Made by a program: the position numbers and the translations under genes | Part shown: one piece after another, positions 61,636-64,000 of the stretch | How positions within the stretch are numbered: the first letter of the stretch is position 1 | Layout of the letters: each line of letters begins with the position of its first letter | The notes under the pieces: generated by a model | Databases searched by the model: none | What the model saw: only the letters and a program-made list of their open reading frames with translations | What the model was told of the DNA's origin: nothing | NCBI GenBank assembly: GCA_028564675.1 | Contig: JAOVVO010000136.1 | Coordinates: 81,879 to 145,878, forward strand | Direction: 5' to 3' | DNA: 64,000 nucleotides | DNA from: Onchocerca lupi | Lineage: Eukaryota; Nematoda; Chromadorea; Rhabditida; Onchocercidae

Positions 61636-64000
61636 GTAATATGCGCCAGGTTATTTTATTAATATCAATTCACCAGTTTATACAGTTGTTGACATATATT
61701 ATCTTGCACCACTCATTTTATTCTTGTTATTGTCACTGATTAAAGTAAACATAACTATTGTTAGCGTGAACAAAAACTTAAATATACTCATATGCTATTT
61801 TAACAAGGTCTTTTATGCTGAAATTAGAGGTAATCTCACGAATTAAGACCTGCTTGAAGGCTGGTTTCAAACTTTCATCATTTTGAAATTTTATATTTTT
61901 TGGATTTTTGCTTCATTGTTGTTTCTTTTATTATTTCTTTTCACAAGTTATTGTATATTCTGTTTAAAATGTCATATCAGTCTATAAATCTCTAATTGGG
62001 TTCGGCATTTCATAGTTGTAAATCTTTTTTGAACATTACAAATGCTTTATTAATATCTGAAGTTTTAAACTGCCTAACAAGTTTGGTGCAATTTCGTATT
62101 ATGATTTTGAATTTCTAAATTTTAAAAATATAATTCTCTGATTTTCTCGTAAATGACTCTTATCCAAAAACATACTATATAAATATGAAATTCATTTTTG
62201 TTTCCATCTACACATTATATGAAAAGATCTTTTTTTTGATATTTTAAAGATCTTCGGATAATTGAAGCATAAATATTGTTTTTAACTTTATAAGATTTTC
62301 GAAATAATCAGTTTAGTGCTTAATTTTTTATTATTTCTTCAATTCGTCAAGTGCAAATTTGATCAGTTATATGAACTTTATTGCTTGAGCTTATTCATTT
62401 TTTCATGCTGAAGTATTCAAATTTATATTATTTTTCTTAATAAGTATACCATTTATATAATAATTGATGAGAGATTATATTTCATTTATTCCAGTATTGT
62501 AATTTTTCCCATCACACTTATCTGTTCTCAATTCCTTGCATAATATGAATTATTCTTTAAGGGAAAAATCCAAAATATCAACAAACTTATGGTCATCAAA
62601 GAAAAAAAGTAGATAAAATTATGATGGAAACTGAGAACAGATAGAAAGATCTTTTCTAGAAGATCTCGCATTTGATTGTTAATATTGAATTTGCTATGTT
62701 ATGCTTTAAGCCCTAGTTACAAATGCAAGAATACTGCCGAAAGTTTTTCCAAACTTTAATCCTTTCTTTCTACGATATGATAATGTTAGTTGAAGCCTGA
62801 TCATGGATATTATAGAAGGATTGATTGAAAGTTTATTTTCGGTTATTTCGACAATATCCATTATAGCTATTTTCCTAAATATTTAAAAATTTGTGAAATT
62901 ATCTCGATATTTGAAAACTGGAATACCATTAATTATGTCTTTCTTCTCTCTGTTGCATTGTTTTTCTTTGTTTTAACATTTCAGTAATTTTACTTTCATT
63001 TGATAACACAGAAGTTTCGAAATCGCAAAAATTATGGAACGCAAATCTGAAAAATATATATCACAGGATTTTTGGAATTTCGGAACTTTTGGCTATGGTA
63101 GCGACAGTTAATCAATAGACGACATTTTTTCTGGATAATCGAGTAAAATTTTTTTTGAAATAAAATTTAAATTGTGTTTTTTTCTGTATTTTTCATTTCT
63201 CATCAATAGAATTGGCTGGTTATTGAATAAATATGTTAAAATTGTAAATTTTTGCAAGCAATCTAGTATTATTAGACGCTTCTCGAGAAATATTATAGTC
63301 AATTTTGAGGGAAAAATTCGGTAATGAATTATTCGAGGATTTGCTTGTCTAGAGATACAATGCTGTTCTTTCCAATCTTTCTTTCCTAATTATCATAAAT
63401 GAAATATTCCATAAAATATTTTGATAACGAATTTTTGATCGAAAAATATTTCAATCAAATTCAATTGAGAGCATTTTTCAATGATGCAACAACTTGTCTT
63501 CTTTTTTTTTTTTTTTTTTTTTGAAATAAGTTTCCAAAAGATTTCTCGATTCATTTTGTTATCAGAAATCGATCTCGGAAGATAACATAAATTAGAAAGG
63601 GTATAAAAAAAAAATGAACCTAACAATAACAATTGATAAAATATCGTGATATTTTGATTTATTTTTAATTTATTGATGAATATATATATATATATATATA
63701 TTTTTTTATTACCGTATCCATTCCTTCATTTATCTTTTCAATCGTAATTACCAGCATCTAAATTCTTTTTTTTTTTTTTTTTGGATTCAATTGAAATTTA
63801 TGCCATCTGATTTCAATTCAGTTTGATTTTAATTCAGATTCTCTTTTTTTTTTTTTTGTTCCATCTTTTTGGATGTATTTATATTATAGATTACTAACGT
63901 AGATGATTAATTTTCATAATTAAACAAGAAAGAAATATATTTCTGAGCAAATCTTTTCTGTTTTTTTTTTTTTTTTTTTTTTTTTTTTATTTTTTTTTTT
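61636..64000. other. downstream of MCM2, no gene seen
   Basis: Contains the MCM2 3' UTR and intergenic DNA. I found no exon with both splice signals and coding character on either strand. Simple sequence: (TA)n at about 63680-63701, T runs at 63503-63522, 63766-63782, 63845-63857 and from 63961 to the end of the window. Confidence 0.55.

Noticed and set aside
1..64000. tRNA, rRNA, CRISPR, integron or prokaryotic operon signals
   Set aside because: None seen on reading; all recognisable genes are spliced eukaryotic genes. Small tRNA genes could be missed without a covariance search.

Overview
The window is AT-rich eukaryotic DNA with many short exons, introns full of long A or T homopolymer runs, and TTTCAG- or TTTAG-type splice acceptors. 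Its gene content is that of a nematode: a Major Sperm Protein domain protein, a ground-like domain protein, small secreted CC-type cysteine-rich proteins and PAN modules sit beside conserved eukaryotic genes. A parasitic clade III (filaria-like) worm is my inference from style and composition; the sequence does not prove the species. All gene models were assembled by hand by joining exons whose reading phases agree.

Layout. 1-2833 (+): 3' part of a secreted PAN/Apple-module protein. 3480-5600: repeat-derived sequence with a broken, intronless copy of the splicing factor SNIP1. 5.6-17.3 kb: gene-poor DNA with short tandem repeats and two isolated exon-like ORFs. 17.4-27.3 kb (+): SLC33A1 acetyl-CoA transporter, with a 56-bp minisatellite upstream and a ground-like gene nested antisense in its 4.5-kb intron. 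28992-30520 (+): unidentified 144-aa coiled-coil protein. 30683-31809 (-): ribosomal protein L26, tail to tail with it. 34118-41491 (+): kinetochore scaffold KNL-1, recognised by its SILK, RVSF and MDxS motifs. 42335-48989 (-): three small secreted cysteine-rich genes, two being a recent ~2.2-2.5 kb tandem duplication with AGGTCA half-site arrays before both start codons. 49.6-50.8 kb: a 25-bp minisatellite and an interspersed repeat copy. 52014-53272 (+): MSP-domain protein with a Lys/Glu tail. 54.8-55.3 kb: a fold-back repeat upstream of MCM2. 55353-61635 (+): MCM2 replicative helicase subunit, complete in 18 exons. 61.6-64.0 kb: no gene seen.

The genes do not form one pathway. MCM2 (replication licensing) and KNL-1 (chromosome segregation) are both cell-division genes, RPL26 is housekeeping, SLC33A1 supplies acetyl-CoA to the secretory lumen, and the MSP, ground-like, PAN and CC proteins belong to nematode sperm, surface or secreted biology. 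The least explained items are the duplicated cysteine-rich genes with matching half-site arrays, the fold-back element beside MCM2, the 106-bp duplication across an MCM2 splice donor, and the candidate alternative exons of SLC33A1 and KNL-1.
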